Assembly: GCA_013822735.1 (NCBI GenBank)
Contig: PNKZ01000005.1
Span: 124,001 to 188,000 of the forward strand
DNA: 64,000 nt
From: Pirellula sp.
GTDB taxonomy: Bacteria; Planctomycetota; Planctomycetia; Pirellulales; PNKZ01
Reading direction: 5' to 3'
The notes under the pieces were generated by a model. That model saw nothing but the letters and a program-made list of their open reading frames with translations, did no database searches and had not been told where the DNA came from. Below are positions 17,936-28,499 of this stretch, piece by piece. Each line of letters begins with the position of its first letter. Positions within the stretch are counted from its first letter, which is position 1. Made by a program: the position numbers and the translations under genes.

Positions 17936-17983
17936 CGACGTAAGTGGTGTGAGGTTTGTCGCCGGTACGGTGGACTTACGTCG
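17936..17983. repeat. CGACGTAAGT inverted repeat
   Basis: CGACGTAAGT and its complement ACTTACGTCG are separated by 28 bases. It belongs to the same palindrome cluster as 17836 and 17891. Confidence 0.6.
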
Positions 17984-18197
17984 AATCCTGGGGGCGGTGC
18001 AGAAACATGCGGAGCGAACAGACGCAGACACGTCGGCCTTACGGCTCGACGCTCGCCCCAAACCACGGGAAACTCAATCGAAACCTGCGGCCGGCGGCGG
18101 GGTTTAACCTTGGGCGGCCCCCGTAGCGCAATCTCGTTGTGCCCGGCGGCGTTGCCTCCTTTCTTACCTTCCCATTCGCGGAAACTTTGGGTGCCGT

Positions 18198-19625
18198 ATG
18201 AATAGCCGTCAGCGTGCCTTCATCGTTTTGGGCTTATTGTTATGCGGCAGCTTGATCGCTGCTGCGGCCGACGCAAGCGATTGGGCCCGATTTCGAGGGC
18301 CCAACGGTTCCGGAGTTTCCGAAGATAAGCAACCGACGCCCGTCACTTGGAGCGCCAAGGAAAACTTGAAATGGAAGCTCGCGCTGCCGGGGCCCGGTTC
18401 GTCGTGCCCGATCGTCGTGGGAGATAAAGTTTTCGTCACGTGTTGGTCGGGCTACGGGGTAGATCGCAACGAGCTCGGCAGCATGGACAACTTGAAGCGC
18501 CACTTGGTCTGCGTCGATCGGACGTCGGGCAAGATGCTCTGGAGTAGCACCGTCGCCGCGAAGTTGCCCGAGGATCGCTACGGCGGCATGTTCGCCGAAA
18601 ACGGATACGCCTCGCACACGCCGGTGTCGGACGGCGAGCATGTGTTTGCGTTCTTCGGCAAGTCGGGCGTGGTGGCGTTCGACATGGACGGCAAACAACT
18701 CTGGCAGACCGACGTGGGACACGAGTCCGACCGCCGCGGCTGGGGAACGGCTTCGAGCCCGATTGTGTTTGAGAACCTGGTGATCGTGACGGCGTCGATC
18801 GAGAGCGCGGCGCTGGTGGCGCTCGACAAGGCGACCGGCAAAGAAGTGTGGCGCAAGAAGGCCGACGGTTTTGATTCGACCTGGGGAACGCCGGTGCTCG
18901 TGAAGGTGAACGACGAGCGGACCGATTTGGTGATCGGCGTGCCGTACGATATTTGGGGCTTCAACCCGAAGACGGGAAAGTTTCTCTGGTACTGCCCGGC
19001 GATGGACACCGACTCGTTTTGCTCGAGCGTCACGGTCGACGGCGATATGGTGATCGGCATCGAAGGGCGCGGCGGCGGTTCGATCGCGGTGCGGGCCGGC
19101 GGGACCGACGACGTGTCGAAGACGCATGTCGTCTGGAGCGGGCGCGATAACAACCGGATCGGCACGCCGGTGGTGTACGAAGGGCGCGCGTACTTCGTGG
19201 CGAGCCGGATCGCGAATTGCCTCGATGCGAAGACGGGGAAGAAAATCTTTCAAGCGCGGCTGACGAGCGACGCATCGAGCGTGGCACAGGATGAAGCGCC
19301 GCGCGGGCCGGCGGAGCGAGGAGCAGGCGGAGGTTTTGGCGGCGGCTTTGGAGGAGGCCCGGGCGGCGGATTCGGAGGGGGCGGCTTTGGAGGTCGCGGC
19401 GGCGGGCGCGGGCAGGACTACGCTTCGCCGATCGTCGCCGACGGCAAAGTTTATTACATGGCCCGCAACGGCGAGGCGTTTGTCTTCCAGGCCGGCACGA
19501 CGTTCGAACAGCTGGCCGTGAACAAGCTCACCGACGAAGCGGAAGACTTTAGCGCGACGCCGGCCGCGAGCGACGGCCAACTATTCATTCGGTCGAGCAA
19601 GCATTTGTACTGTGTTGCTAAATAA
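18198..19625 (+). CDS. secreted PQQ-like beta-propeller repeat protein
   Basis: The protein has a signal peptide (RAFIVLGLLLCGSLIAAAA) and the opening DWARFRGPNGSGVS that is very common in planctomycete PQQ-like proteins. Successive blades carry the tryptophan-docking signature (ALDKATGKEVWRKK, CLDAKTGKKIFQARL, GFNPKTGKFLWYCP). Between the penultimate blades there is a roughly 35-residue Gly/Phe-rich insert. Length is 475 residues. Such proteins are usually structural eight-bladed propellers that do not bind the cofactor; I see no evidence for a dehydrogenase site. It is convergent with the propeller gene ending at 19644, only 18 bases away. Confidence 0.88.
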   Translation: MNSRQRAFIVLGLLLCGSLIAAAADASDWARFRGPNGSGVSEDKQPTPVTWSAKENLKWKLALPGPGSSCPIVVGDKVFVTCWSGYGVDRNELGSMDNLKRHLVCVDRTSGKMLWSSTVAAKLPEDRYGGMFAENGYASHTPVSDGEHVFAFFGKSGVVAFDMDGKQLWQTDVGHESDRRGWGTASSPIVFENLVIVTASIESAALVALDKATGKEVWRKKADGFDSTWGTPVLVKVNDERTDLVIGVPYDIWGFNPKTGKFLWYCPAMDTDSFCSSVTVDGDMVIGIEGRGGGSIAVRAGGTDDVSKTHVVWSGRDNNRIGTPVVYEGRAYFVASRIANCLDAKTGKKIFQARLTSDASSVAQDEAPRGPAERGAGGGFGGGFGGGPGGGFGGGGFGGRGGGRGQDYASPIVADGKVYYMARNGEAFVFQAGTTFEQLAVNKLTDEAEDFSATPAASDGQLFIRSSKHLYCVAK

Positions 19626-19643
19626 TGGTGTGGACAACGTGCG

Positions 19644-21167
19644 CTACGGTTGGGCGACGGGTTTGCAAGAGAGGCTGTAGAGTCGGGCGTTGGTTAGTTG
19701 CAAGACGACGCGCACGGGGCGATCGATCGGCGGCGCGGTTTTCGTTTGCCATTGCGGCGACCAGCGGACGGCGTCGGCCGTGAGGGGCGTGCAATCTTCG
19801 AGCGCGAAGCCGGGGATGGGGCGGCCGTCGGCTTCGAGCAGGGCGACGCGCAGCTCACCGAGATGGGCGCCGGCATGGGCATCGGCATTGACGACAAGTT
19901 GCGGCGAGGTGAGCTGGAGCGGTTTCGTTTCGACGCGGCCGGGTTCGGTGCCGGCGTCGAGCGACACGAAGCCGTGGCGTCGCCATTCGGCCCGACCGAT
20001 GGCGATGCGCTTCGGCGGCATTGGTGCGCCGTGCGAAGTGGAGATGCCGGTGTAGTAGACCCAAGTTTCATCGCCGACGTGCACCATGGTGCTGCCGACG
20101 CTGAAGATCGATCCGGCGTCGAAGCTGCCGGCGGCGCCGCGGGGGATGATCGGCTCGCGCTTCGCGGTGCGTTGCCAGGTGCGGCCGTCGGCGCTGGTGA
20201 GGAGTTGTACGTCGAGCGTGCCGTCGGTGGGGCTTTGCCCGTGGGCGAGTTGCGATTTCGGGCGATCGGTCGCCGTGACGCGGAAGATGGTCGGGAAGCC
20301 GAGGAAGCCGCCGGCGTGCGGGAACACCGACATGTTGTTCACTTCCGTGCGTTGTCCGGGCTCAGTGACCCAGGCGTCGTCTTGCTCGTCGGGGGCGAAG
20401 ACGAGTTCCGGCTTGCTCCAGGTGACGAAGTCGGCGCTGCGCGCGAGCCAGACGGTGCGGCGCGGCAGGCCGCGAATCATCGTGGGATAGATTCGCAGGT
20501 AAGCGAGGTAGTCGCCGGTCGTCGGGTCTTGCGTGAGGGTGATGTTGTCTTGCGACTTGATAAATGGTTGCTTCGGCCCGGACCAGCGAAGGCCGTCGGG
20601 CGAGGTGCCGGAGTAATAGCCTCCCGAGATGGAGCCGAGCATCTTATAACGGCGTGCGGCGTCGGGATCGCTCGGGTCGACGAGCACGCTAGGGCTGTGG
20701 AAGTCGAAGACGATGTTGTTGGCTTGGGAGCCTTGGAACTCGTGGAGCCCGAGGGCCGGGCGCTCCCACGCGAGCCCGTCGCGCGAGGTGGCGTAAAGCA
20801 CGAAGTTTCCTTTGCCTGCGCGGAAGCCTGCGACTTTCGGCTTCGCGCCGCCGGGCAAGTCGGGATGGCCGGCGTACCACATGCGGAGCAGGCCCGTGGT
20901 TTCGTCGTAGTGTACGGAGCCGGTCAGGTAGACCCGACTTCCTTCTTGCGGCAGCGTGCCTTCGAGCACCGGCTTGGGCCGCGTGCGGGCCGTATGCACC
21001 GTGCGCTGGACGTTGGTGCTCGAAGCCAGAGCGGCGTCGTCGGCAAAGAGGAGCGGCAGGTCACGCAACGTGAGGACGGGCGCGTTGTCGACTGCGGCAG
21101 CCGCGGCGGCCTGTGTGAAGAAGAACGTCGCGGCGATGATCGCGGCAAGCGCGAGGCGGGGGATCAT
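19644..21167 (-). CDS. secreted GH32/43-like beta-propeller protein (paralog 3)
   Basis: The signal peptide is [20 protein letters not shown]. The hallmark LPLLFADDAALASSTNVQRT follows, then propeller motifs LLRMWYAGHPDLPG, YATSRDGLAWERPALGL and RRYKMLGSISGGYYSGTSPDG. The C-terminal small domain (LVVNADAHAGAHLGELRVAL) matches paralogs 1 and 2. Length is 507 residues. Its ATG overlaps the TGA of the upstream 1445-residue gene by four bases, so translation of the two is probably coupled. It likely processes or binds an extracellular glycan together with that protein. Confidence 0.84.
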   Translation of the reverse strand: MIPRLALAAIIAATFFFTQAAAAAAVDNAPVLTLRDLPLLFADDAALASSTNVQRTVHTARTRPKPVLEGTLPQEGSRVYLTGSVHYDETTGLLRMWYAGHPDLPGGAKPKVAGFRAGKGNFVLYATSRDGLAWERPALGLHEFQGSQANNIVFDFHSPSVLVDPSDPDAARRYKMLGSISGGYYSGTSPDGLRWSGPKQPFIKSQDNITLTQDPTTGDYLAYLRIYPTMIRGLPRRTVWLARSADFVTWSKPELVFAPDEQDDAWVTEPGQRTEVNNMSVFPHAGGFLGFPTIFRVTATDRPKSQLAHGQSPTDGTLDVQLLTSADGRTWQRTAKREPIIPRGAAGSFDAGSIFSVGSTMVHVGDETWVYYTGISTSHGAPMPPKRIAIGRAEWRRHGFVSLDAGTEPGRVETKPLQLTSPQLVVNADAHAGAHLGELRVALLEADGRPIPGFALEDCTPLTADAVRWSPQWQTKTAPPIDRPVRVVLQLTNARLYSLSCKPVAQP

Positions 21168-24100
21168 TGTGCGCCGCTCGGCTTAGGAAGGTCGCGCACG
21201 CCCGAGAATTCCGGGCCGCCGGCGCCGACGTAGCCGTTGCTTGCTCCGGCGGCGTCGGAGGTGACCCAGAACGAATAGAGCTCTCCGCGCTTGAGGTGGA
21301 AGCGGAAGCGAATCGACTTGCCGACGAGGTCCGACAAGTCCGCACGGTCGATCCAAGCGACGGCCTGCTTCGTGGAATCGCCGGTGAGCTTCTGCGAACG
21401 GGCCACGACGTTGCCGGCTAAATCGAGCGCCTCAACCGCCAGTACTCCCTGGGGCACCGCCACGTTGACGAAGAGCCGGCTCCCCTGAAACACGACGGGG
21501 CGCGTGGTGAGCGCGCTGGGCGTATCGCCGGCGTCCATCGACGCGAAGCCGTCGCGGCGCAGCATGGCCAAGCCGATGGCGCCGCCGGTGTACATGCCGC
21601 GGTGGCCGTCGGGCGCGAGGCCCGAGGTGCCCATGTACGGAAAGACGAGTTGGTCGTCGAGCACGACGAACATGCCGGCCGTGCCGTGCAGATAACCGCG
21701 ATCCCAGGAGCCTTCGGTGCGCGAGCCGGCGATGAAGCCGCGCCGGTCGGGCCGGTCCCAATGAAAGCCGTCGCGACTGAAGCCGAGTTCTAAGTCGGTG
21801 AGCTTGGGGAACTTTCCTTTCTCGCAGATGCCGTTATTCGGCCCGCGATGAATGTAGTGCATGCCGACCATCAGGCTTTCGTACGCCACGGCGTTGAGGC
21901 TGTAGAGTTGCGGCGTCTCGCCCGCGCCGGGATAGCGCCCCAAAGGCTCGGGCGCGTCGAGCTTGTCGGCGTTGGTCCAGTAGACCGACTTCGACCAATC
22001 GGCGCCGTGGAGAAAATCGGCGTCTTCCAAGTAGTAGCGCGAGCGTCCGCGAGTCGTTCCGCGCTTGATGCTGAAACACCACTTCTCGCGGAACGGGTTG
22101 TAGAAGAACGAACAATAATCGTCGGCCGCGATGCTCGTGGTCACGGCGTCCGTCCAGGTCTTGCCGTCGGAAGTGTGCAGCGAGTGCATGAAGCCCTGTG
22201 GTCGCTGTTCCTTCGGCACGTGCAGCCAGCACGTAATAAACTTGATCCGCTCGCTCGGCGACTTGGCGTTGAGGTCGAGCCAGACGCAATTGTCGGAGCC
22301 GCCGGTTTTCAGCTCCGGCCCGGTCCAACGAAGACCTTGCGGCAGGAGCGCGTTGCCGCCGGCGAGGCCGAGGTCGGGCCGTTGCCAATGGATCATGTCG
22401 GTGCTCGTGGCGAGCGAGAGGGGACCGCGCCAGCCGGCGACGTAGAACATTTTGAAGTGCTTCGCGGCCGGATCGTAAAACACGCCCCCCTGCCCCAGGA
22501 ACGTCGTGGCCCGTTCGCCGCGTTCGCCTTCATCGGCGGGGCCGAGCTCGCGCTTGGTCTCGGCCTTAAAGACCGGGTTGCCTTCGTACTTCTTGGCCGT
22601 ATGCAATGTTCGCTTCAGCGTGCTGCTCTCGACGAGGAAGTCGTCGACGAACAACTGCCGCCCGACGTCGATCGGAATCGTCTTAGGCGGATGCTGGAGA
22701 TACGGCACCGGCATCGGCTCGGCAGAAGCGGGGTCGAGATGTTCGGGAGGCCAAACCTCGGGGAGCACGATGCCGTTGTAGAGCCTCTCCCCATGGTTCT
22801 CGTTCCACGGCTTCGGCGGCGCGGGCACGAATGGCTTTACTTCCGTACCCTTTCCCATGGCGAGCAGCACCATCTTCGTGAACTGGAAGCGCTCGCCGGC
22901 CTTCACTTCTTTGCGAAACAGGCTCACACGATTGACGTCGCGCGGGAAGAGCTGCGCCTCAGGCACATCGACCTTCACGAACCCGGCGTTGATGAGCGGT
23001 TGCACTTGGCTCGACGCGCCGGGCCTGGGCGTCGGTGTAAGCGCGAAGAGCTTGCCGGGCTTCGTCACTTCCACGTCGCTCTTTTCGATGCTGAGGCGCA
23101 GAAACGGCAGCCCGCGCACTGCGGAAGGGAGTTCTTCCACGACGTATTCGCGATCGGTGAAGAGCTTCACGCCGGGCTGCAGAATTGCGGAGCCTTCGGG
23201 CGGCGGCGCCGGGAACTTCGTGCGCTCGGCACCCTGTTGCGATTCGAACTTACCGACCTCTTCCAACTTGCCGAACATGATCCGTTCTTTGCCGCTCGGG
23301 TCGCCGTTCCCTTGCGTCACCGAGACCCAAATCGTCCCTTGGTGCTCGTGCAACGTGGGGTACTGGAACGATTGCGGAGTCTCGAAGCGATACTTCCGTT
23401 CCCACGTCCGGCAGTCGCGCGAGACGTCGATGTTGAACACGCTGCGGCGGAAGCCGTGAACGTGGGCGGCGTCTTGCCAGCCGAGGTAATAGAGGTCGCC
23501 GAACTTGTCGAACGTCGGCTTCGAGTTGAGCCCGTTCTTGACAAAAGGAACTTCCTTGGCGACGCTCCAAGTCTTGCCGTCGGGGCTGGTCGTGAAACGG
23601 TAGTTCCCTTTGTCGTTGCGGCAGATCGCCATCCAGGTGCCGTCGGGCAATTGGTTTACCGCCGATTCGCTCAGTTCCTCCGATTGCGGCTCGTTGTAGT
23701 GGCCGACGATTTCGAACGTCGTCAGATCGTCGTGCAGCAGGGCCAGCGCGTTTTGCTTCCCTCGGAAGTTGTTCAAGGCCGCGTAGGTTTTGCCGTCGAA
23801 CTTCTTGAACGAATCGAAGATGAAGAACGACGCATCCTCGGCCCGCCGCTTGAACCCTTGCGCCGCCGCGTCGGCATGGAAGTGTTGCGGCTGCATGTCG
23901 AACGTGCCGGCAGCCGTCTTGAGCTTCGCCTTATGGATGGTCGCTGCAAACTCGCCCGATTTCAGGTCGAAGTCGCGATACCAGACTTGCGATTGCCGCT
24001 TGCCGGGATCTTCGCTGGTGAAGTAGCAGCGGAGGGTCGCGGCGTCCTTTTGGAGAATTCGCGGCACGAAACAGGCGCCGGCCGGCAGTGTTTCGTTCTC

Positions 24101-25501
24101 GAACGCTTGATGCTCGCGGGCAAAGTCGATCACTTTTTCGAGCGTCAGAGTCTTCAGATCGACGATCGACATCGTGGCGTAGATAAACGGCCAGCCTGCG
24201 CTTTCGCCGGCTTTGCGGTCGTTCGCTTCGGCGACAATGTAGGCCTTGTCGTCGACGCACACGAATTCGGCGTCGTGCACTCCTTTCACACGCGGGGCGG
24301 AAGTGTTGACGAGCCGGCGCATCACAACGTCGCCGGCCAGTGCGGGGTCCCAACCTGCCGGCACGAGCGCGGGCTTGTCGAGCTTGTTGACGACCTGCCT
24401 GAGCGTCACGTCGCCGGAAACATTCTTGCCCGCCGCGACGTCGGCTTCGCGAAACTTCGCCAGCAGGATCTCGCCGGCGCCTTGGCGGTCGCGATCGTAC
24501 GTGATCCAGATCAGACCGTCGGAGTCTTCGACACCGTCGGGGTACGAGACGCCGGTCCGTTCGTCGAGCAGCAACCCTTCGTTCCAGGTCAGCCCGTCGT
24601 CGGTGGAGAGTTGCGCCGTGAGGTGGCTCCGTCCTTGATACTTGTAGTGGTTTACCAGCAGCAAATTGCCCGACTTCAAACGGCGGATGAAAAACCGCGA
24701 GCCGGGGTTGGCGATCTTGCTTGCCTGTGCGGCGCTCCAGGTTTGTCCGCGATCGGTCGAGTAGCTCTCCCAGAGAAATCCGCCGCCGGTGCGCGTGAGG
24801 AGCCAGAGGCGGCCGTCGTGCAGTTCGATGATCATGCACTCCAGCGCCCACGCCGGGGCCGCGAGCGCGCCGTGCAGCTTCCACGTCTTTCCTTGGTCGA
24901 CGGAGATGCCGACTCCTTGCAGTTGCTTCGGGCCGGCAAACCAATCGTGAATCGGCTCGGCCGCGTGCGTGACCGGCATGATCCATTCGCCGGTGGAGAG
25001 CACCGTCGGCTTGTTCATGCGAAAGCTGTACGGCGCATCGTAGCCGACGCGAAACTCGTCGCCCCATACGAGCGACGGCGCATCCGGCGCATCGCAAATG
25101 CGGGCATAGACGTCGTGCGTGGCCGTTTCCTTGTCGCCCCGATTGAAGATGTACCAAAGCCGGCCGAGCGGATCGATCCAAAGCGTGGGATCGAAAGCCC
25201 GACCCGTGCCGCGCGGCCCGGCCATGATTTGCGGCGGGGTGAACGACTTGCCGGCGTCGTCGCTTTGGGCGAGCAACACGGTGTTGTGCGGCGATGGTTC
25301 TTTGTAGCCGCCGGTGAACCAACTCACGAAGACGCGGCCCCCCTTCGTACGCTCGACGCCGGGAATGCCCTGCCAAGTGCGCGCCGGCTCGGCAGCCGGC
25401 TTGTTCGGCGGCACGGGAACCTCGGCGGCGCGAATCACCGGCACAGCCAGGGACGCAACAAGCAGCAACGACAAACGGGCGCAACTGAGCGATTTGTTCA
25501 C
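21164..25501 (-). CDS. giant secreted sialidase-like / GH32/43-like propeller fusion
   Basis: This 1445-residue protein joins two modules. After a signal peptide ([16 protein letters not shown]), residues ~40-400 are a sialidase/BNR module with the repeated S-x-D-x-G-x-T-W Asp-boxes ([24 protein letters not shown]-like, [26 protein letters not shown]). A second propeller-like region with [15 protein letters not shown] lies around 600-780. From about residue 965 the sequence [20 protein letters not shown] opens a full copy of the propeller family of the neighbouring genes, ending in the usual C-terminal small domain. The start codon is GTG at 25501. The downstream propeller gene overlaps its stop by four bases. 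An FRIP motif typical of true sialidases is not seen, so catalytic sialidase activity is doubtful. Confidence 0.85.
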   Translation of the reverse strand: MNKSLSCARLSLLLVASLAVPVIRAAEVPVPPNKPAAEPARTWQGIPGVERTKGGRVFVSWFTGGYKEPSPHNTVLLAQSDDAGKSFTPPQIMAGPRGTGRAFDPTLWIDPLGRLWYIFNRGDKETATHDVYARICDAPDAPSLVWGDEFRVGYDAPYSFRMNKPTVLSTGEWIMPVTHAAEPIHDWFAGPKQLQGVGISVDQGKTWKLHGALAAPAWALECMIIELHDGRLWLLTRTGGGFLWESYSTDRGQTWSAAQASKIANPGSRFFIRRLKSGNLLLVNHYKYQGRSHLTAQLSTDDGLTWNEGLLLDERTGVSYPDGVEDSDGLIWITYDRDRQGAGEILLAKFREADVAAGKNVSGDVTLRQVVNKLDKPALVPAGWDPALAGDVVMRRLVNTSAPRVKGVHDAEFVCVDDKAYIVAEANDRKAGESAGWPFIYATMSIVDLKTLTLEKVIDFAREHQAFENETLPAGACFVPRILQKDAATLRCYFTSEDPGKRQSQVWYRDFDLKSGEFAATIHKAKLKTAAGTFDMQPQHFHADAAAQGFKRRAEDASFFIFDSFKKFDGKTYAALNNFRGKQNALALLHDDLTTFEIVGHYNEPQSEELSESAVNQLPDGTWMAICRNDKGNYRFTTSPDGKTWSVAKEVPFVKNGLNSKPTFDKFGDLYYLGWQDAAHVHGFRRSVFNIDVSRDCRTWERKYRFETPQSFQYPTLHEHQGTIWVSVTQGNGDPSGKERIMFGKLEEVGKFESQQGAERTKFPAPPPEGSAILQPGVKLFTDREYVVEELPSAVRGLPFLRLSIEKSDVEVTKPGKLFALTPTPRPGASSQVQPLINAGFVKVDVPEAQLFPRDVNRVSLFRKEVKAGERFQFTKMVLLAMGKGTEVKPFVPAPPKPWNENHGERLYNGIVLPEVWPPEHLDPASAEPMPVPYLQHPPKTIPIDVGRQLFVDDFLVESSTLKRTLHTAKKYEGNPVFKAETKRELGPADEGERGERATTFLGQGGVFYDPAAKHFKMFYVAGWRGPLSLATSTDMIHWQRPDLGLAGGNALLPQGLRWTGPELKTGGSDNCVWLDLNAKSPSERIKFITCWLHVPKEQRPQGFMHSLHTSDGKTWTDAVTTSIAADDYCSFFYNPFREKWCFSIKRGTTRGRSRYYLEDADFLHGADWSKSVYWTNADKLDAPEPLGRYPGAGETPQLYSLNAVAYESLMVGMHYIHRGPNNGICEKGKFPKLTDLELGFSRDGFHWDRPDRRGFIAGSRTEGSWDRGYLHGTAGMFVVLDDQLVFPYMGTSGLAPDGHRGMYTGGAIGLAMLRRDGFASMDAGDTPSALTTRPVVFQGSRLFVNVAVPQGVLAVEALDLAGNVVARSQKLTGDSTKQAVAWIDRADLSDLVGKSIRFRFHLKRGELYSFWVTSDAAGASNGYVGAGGPEFSGVRDLPKPSGAQ

Positions 25502-25784
25502 GATGTTAAGCTCTTGGCGGAGGAGGGTCGCGCAGGGCTCGCGCGCAGGGCGACGGAGAGGATCAATCGGCGGGAATCAGACGGCACCAGTCGGCCGGCG
25601 GGTTACGGCGGGCCACCGACCGCGGCCAAGTATCAACCGCGGCTCTGCGCCAATCAACCCTCAAGTTGCCGAGATACCATGAGCGGGCCTTCATTTGACC
25701 CGCCTGCCGCCGCAGACAAAAATGCGTTCACATTTCAAACAGATCATTCGGCGGCCGATGCCAACATGGCCGCGGTGCTTATTG

Positions 25785-25791
25785 GGGGAGA
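25785..25791 (+). promoter_or_regulatory. Shine-Dalgarno-like site of the sulfatase
   Basis: A GGGGGAG run ends seven bases before the ATG at 25799 and supports that start over the in-frame ATG at 25832. The coordinates of the run are accurate to within a base or two. Confidence 0.5.
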
Positions 25792-25798
25792 ATTGGGC

Positions 25799-27673
25799 AT
25801 GCTTGCGCTATCGGCCGTTCGTCGTTGCTGGATGCGAAACGCGTCGCCGGGCGCGCTGCTCGTCGCGGCGACCGTTGCGTTGAATCTTGTCACGGCCGTG
25901 CATGCCGCCGATAAAAGTGCGCGCCCGAACATCATCGTCATTCTCACGGATGATCAGGGGTGGGGCGATCTTAGCCTCAACGGCAACACGAACCTCAGCA
26001 CGCCCAATATCGATTCGCTCGCGGCCGACGGGGCGAAGTTCGATCGGTTTTATGTTTGCGCGGTCTGCTCTCCCACGCGGGCCGAATTTCTCACGGGGCG
26101 CTACCACGTGCGCGGCGGGGTCTTCAGCACTTCTACCGGCGGCGAACGGCTCGACCTCGATGAGCGGACCATCGGCCAACACTTCCGCAGTGCCGGCTAC
26201 GCCACGGCCGCTTACGGCAAGTGGCACAACGGCATGCAGTACCCGTATCACCCGAATGCCCGCGGCTTCGACGATTACTACGGCTTCTGTTCCGGCCACT
26301 GGGGGGACTACTTCAGCCCGCCGCTGGAGCACAACGGCAAGCCGGTGAAGGGCGAAGGATTCATCATCGACGACTTCACGAACCACGCGCTCGAGTTCAT
26401 CGACGCGCATCGCAGCGAGCCGTTCTTCTTGTACCTGCCGTTCAACACCCCTCACTCGCCGATGCAGGTGCCGGACGAATACTACGCGAAGTTCCGCGAC
26501 ACCGATCTCAAGCTGCGCGCCGAGCCGCGCGAACTCGCCGGCGGCAAAGGCAAAGCGAAGAAGACCGTGGTCGGGGCCGGCGGCAAGCCGTCGGAAGATC
26601 TCGACTTCACGCGCGCCGCCCTAGCAATGTGCGAAAACATCGACGCCAACGTCGGCCGCATTCTCAAGAAGCTCGACGAGACGAAGCTCGCGGAGAACAC
26701 CATCGTGCTCTACTTCTGCGACAACGGCCCCAACGCTCCGCGCTGGAACGGCGGGATGAAAGGGCGCAAAGGTTCCGTCGATGAGGGTGGCGTGCGATCG
26801 CCGCTCTTGATGCGCTGGCCGGGCGTGATCAAGCCGGGCACCGTCGTAAAGCCGATCGCCGGCGCGATCGATCTCTTGCCGACCCTGGCCGACTTGGCAG
26901 GCGTGCCGCTTGCCGAAGGGGGCAAACCGCTCGACGGCGTGAGCAACGCGGACTATCTGCGCGGCGAAGCGGTCGAACCGCCGCACCGTAAAATCTTCTC
27001 GCACTGGGGAGGCAAGGTCAGCGTCCGCACGCAGCAGTTTCGCCTCGATACCGACGGCCGGCTCTTCGACATGATCGCCGACCCGGGCCAGCGCACCGAC
27101 GTGGCCGACGCGCAGAAGGAAGTCGCCGCTGATTTGCGCAATGCCGTGGCCGCGTGGCGGAGCGACGTCTTGAGCGAGTTGCACCCCGACGAAGAACGGC
27201 CCTTCCCGGTTGGCTACAAAGAATTTCCGATCACGACGTTGCCGGCCCGCGACGGCATTGCGCATGGCGAAATCAAGCGGAGCGCCCCGGCACCGAATTG
27301 CTCCTACTTTACAAACTGGGTCCGCCGCGACGACACCATCACCTGGGACGTGGATGTGGCGGCTACCGGCCGGTATGAAGCGATCGTTTACTATACGTGC
27401 GCCGAGAACAACCTCGGTTGCGAAGTGCAATTGAGCCTGGGCGACGGACGGACGTCGGCCGTGGTCGACAAAGTGAACGACCCGCCGGCCTTAGGCAAAG
27501 AGCACGACAGAGCCGATCGCGGGGCGGAATCATTCGTCAAAGATTTCCAGCCGCTACGGCTCGGCGAGATCACGCTCGCAAAAGGACGCGGGCAGCTGAC
27601 GCTCGGCGCCGTGAAGCAACCGGGGGAAGCGGTGATCGAAGTGCGCGCGGTGCAGTTGACGCTGCTACCGTAA
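25799..27673 (+). CDS. secreted sulfatase (arylsulfatase family)
   Basis: A type I sulfatase that would hydrolyse sulfate esters. The opening [20 protein letters not shown] supplies the calcium-binding Asp pair. The formylglycine signature is [12 protein letters not shown] (C-x-P-x-R), where Cys would be converted by a formylglycine-generating enzyme. AAYGKWHNG and [19 protein letters not shown] are further family blocks. A signal peptide ([18 protein letters not shown]) marks it as exported. After the sulfatase core there is an extra ~130-residue C-terminal beta-rich domain ([20 protein letters not shown] onward) that resembles a carbohydrate-binding module. The start at 25799 has an SD-like GGGGGAG; the open frame upstream is antisense to the fusion gene. 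It is divergent from that gene and likely shares its regulatory gap. Length is 624 residues. Confidence 0.93.
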   Translation: MLALSAVRRCWMRNASPGALLVAATVALNLVTAVHAADKSARPNIIVILTDDQGWGDLSLNGNTNLSTPNIDSLAADGAKFDRFYVCAVCSPTRAEFLTGRYHVRGGVFSTSTGGERLDLDERTIGQHFRSAGYATAAYGKWHNGMQYPYHPNARGFDDYYGFCSGHWGDYFSPPLEHNGKPVKGEGFIIDDFTNHALEFIDAHRSEPFFLYLPFNTPHSPMQVPDEYYAKFRDTDLKLRAEPRELAGGKGKAKKTVVGAGGKPSEDLDFTRAALAMCENIDANVGRILKKLDETKLAENTIVLYFCDNGPNAPRWNGGMKGRKGSVDEGGVRSPLLMRWPGVIKPGTVVKPIAGAIDLLPTLADLAGVPLAEGGKPLDGVSNADYLRGEAVEPPHRKIFSHWGGKVSVRTQQFRLDTDGRLFDMIADPGQRTDVADAQKEVAADLRNAVAAWRSDVLSELHPDEERPFPVGYKEFPITTLPARDGIAHGEIKRSAPAPNCSYFTNWVRRDDTITWDVDVAATGRYEAIVYYTCAENNLGCEVQLSLGDGRTSAVVDKVNDPPALGKEHDRADRGAESFVKDFQPLRLGEITLAKGRGQLTLGAVKQPGEAVIEVRAVQLTLLP

Positions 27674-27680
27674 GAGAAGG

Positions 27681-27788
27681 AGATTGCAAATTGAGAATTG
27701 CAAATCGCAAATTGCAAATTGGCGCAAGCGAGCTGCAACGTCTCCTCATTTTGCAATTTGCAATTACCATTTTGCATTTTGCAATCTG
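27681..27788. repeat. AT-rich hairpin of iterated ATTGCAAAT words
   Basis: The left arm iterates ATTGCAAATTG-like words and the right arm (from 27747) iterates their complements CATTTTGCAATTTGC and TTTTGCAATCTG. The two can pair over about 40 bases with mismatches. It follows the sulfatase stop directly, so it may act as its terminator. Confidence 0.7.
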
Positions 27789-27862
27789 ACTGTTTGCCAC
27801 CTCCGTGTTCTCTGTGCCTCTGTTGTGAATCCCATCTTCTCCGAAATCGACCAAGAAAACGA

Positions 27863-28255
27863 ATGCCTGCTTTTACTTGTCACTTGTTCGTTTGTTGCAA
27901 CCAGCGTGAGCCGGGGCATGCGCGCGGGTGTTGCGATCCCGAAGGGGCCGGAGCCCTGAAGGCCGCGCTCAAGGAAGCGCTGAAGCGCCATAAGCTCGGG
28001 CCTACCGTTCGTGTGAACGAGGCCGGCTGCCTCGAGCAGTGCGAATACGGCCCGACCGTGGTCGTCTATCCGCAGCAAATCTGGTACGGGCAGGTGACGC
28101 CCGCCGACGTCGAGCGGATTATCGAAGAAACCGTGGTCAACGGCCGAGTTTTGAGCGACCTAGTAATCCCCGACGCGTGTTTAAATACCAAAGGCAAGGT
28201 CGCCTGGCAGCGCGGGCCGAATCCCGCAGGCTCCGCTCCCGGCGATCCGGTCTGA
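27863..28255 (+). CDS. thioredoxin-like [2Fe-2S] ferredoxin domain protein
   Basis: The 130-residue protein has FVCCNQREPGHARGCCDPEG near the N-terminus and EAGCLEQCEYGPTVVVYPQ in the middle. This is the Cys spacing of the stand-alone thioredoxin-like [2Fe-2S] ferredoxins related to the NuoE subunit. The helix GALKAALKEALKRHKL and strand PTVRVNEAG lie between. It ends with a poorly conserved Pro/Gly tail. It may transfer electrons or store a cluster. The ATG at 27863 is chosen because upstream codons derive from the AT-rich repeat region. It stands alone, with no obvious redox partner nearby. Confidence 0.85.
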   Translation: MPAFTCHLFVCCNQREPGHARGCCDPEGAGALKAALKEALKRHKLGPTVRVNEAGCLEQCEYGPTVVVYPQQIWYGQVTPADVERIIEETVVNGRVLSDLVIPDACLNTKGKVAWQRGPNPAGSAPGDPV

Positions 28256-28265
28256 GAAACGCATC

Positions 28266-28347
28266 GTGCGGCGGGAGCAGAACGCGATGATGCCCCGGTT
28301 GCGTTAACTACCGGGTTTTCTCCTTCGGCTTCCGCCCCACGCACCCG
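28266..28347. repeat. 85-90 bp palindromic repeat family, copy B
   Basis: The most diverged copy. The interior shows GAGCAGAACGCGATGATGCC on the left and CCTTCGGCTTCCGCCCCACG on the right, matching copies A (13448) and C (51652). The outer arms pair only partly. Confidence 0.65.
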
Positions 28348-28499
28348 ACATCGCGCCGTTTTGGTCGTCGCGCGTCCTTTTTCTTGAACCGGACCGCCCC
28401 CCACCTTCTAATGGAATGCTGTTCGCCCTGAAAATGAACGACGCAACGTACGACACGCTACGCATCACGCGCACTTGGCCCCCGGCGGAGAATCAGCAT

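Larger units (their letters stand above)
17420..18197. other. 780-bp intergenic region with palindrome cluster
   Basis: Open frames exist across this stretch, but their translations are low complexity or reflect the DNA repeats (for example iterated AQITRTYLRT), so I call it non-coding. It holds the palindromes listed separately at 17836-17983. The last ~200 bases before the PQQ gene should contain its promoter. Confidence 0.6.

Noticed and set aside
17836-17983. CRISPR-like repeats
   Set aside because: The repeats are palindromes of different spacing, and there are only two to four copies with no regular spacers and no cas gene.
17627-18205. Open frame before the PQQ gene
   Set aside because: Its AQITRTYLRT-type repeats come from the DNA palindromes, and no stable protein pattern is seen.
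21848-25798. A very long open frame on + that runs into the sulfatase
   Set aside because: It lies antisense to the 1445-residue fusion gene and has Arg/Gly/Glu-rich shadow composition with no domain. Only the part from about 25799 is real.
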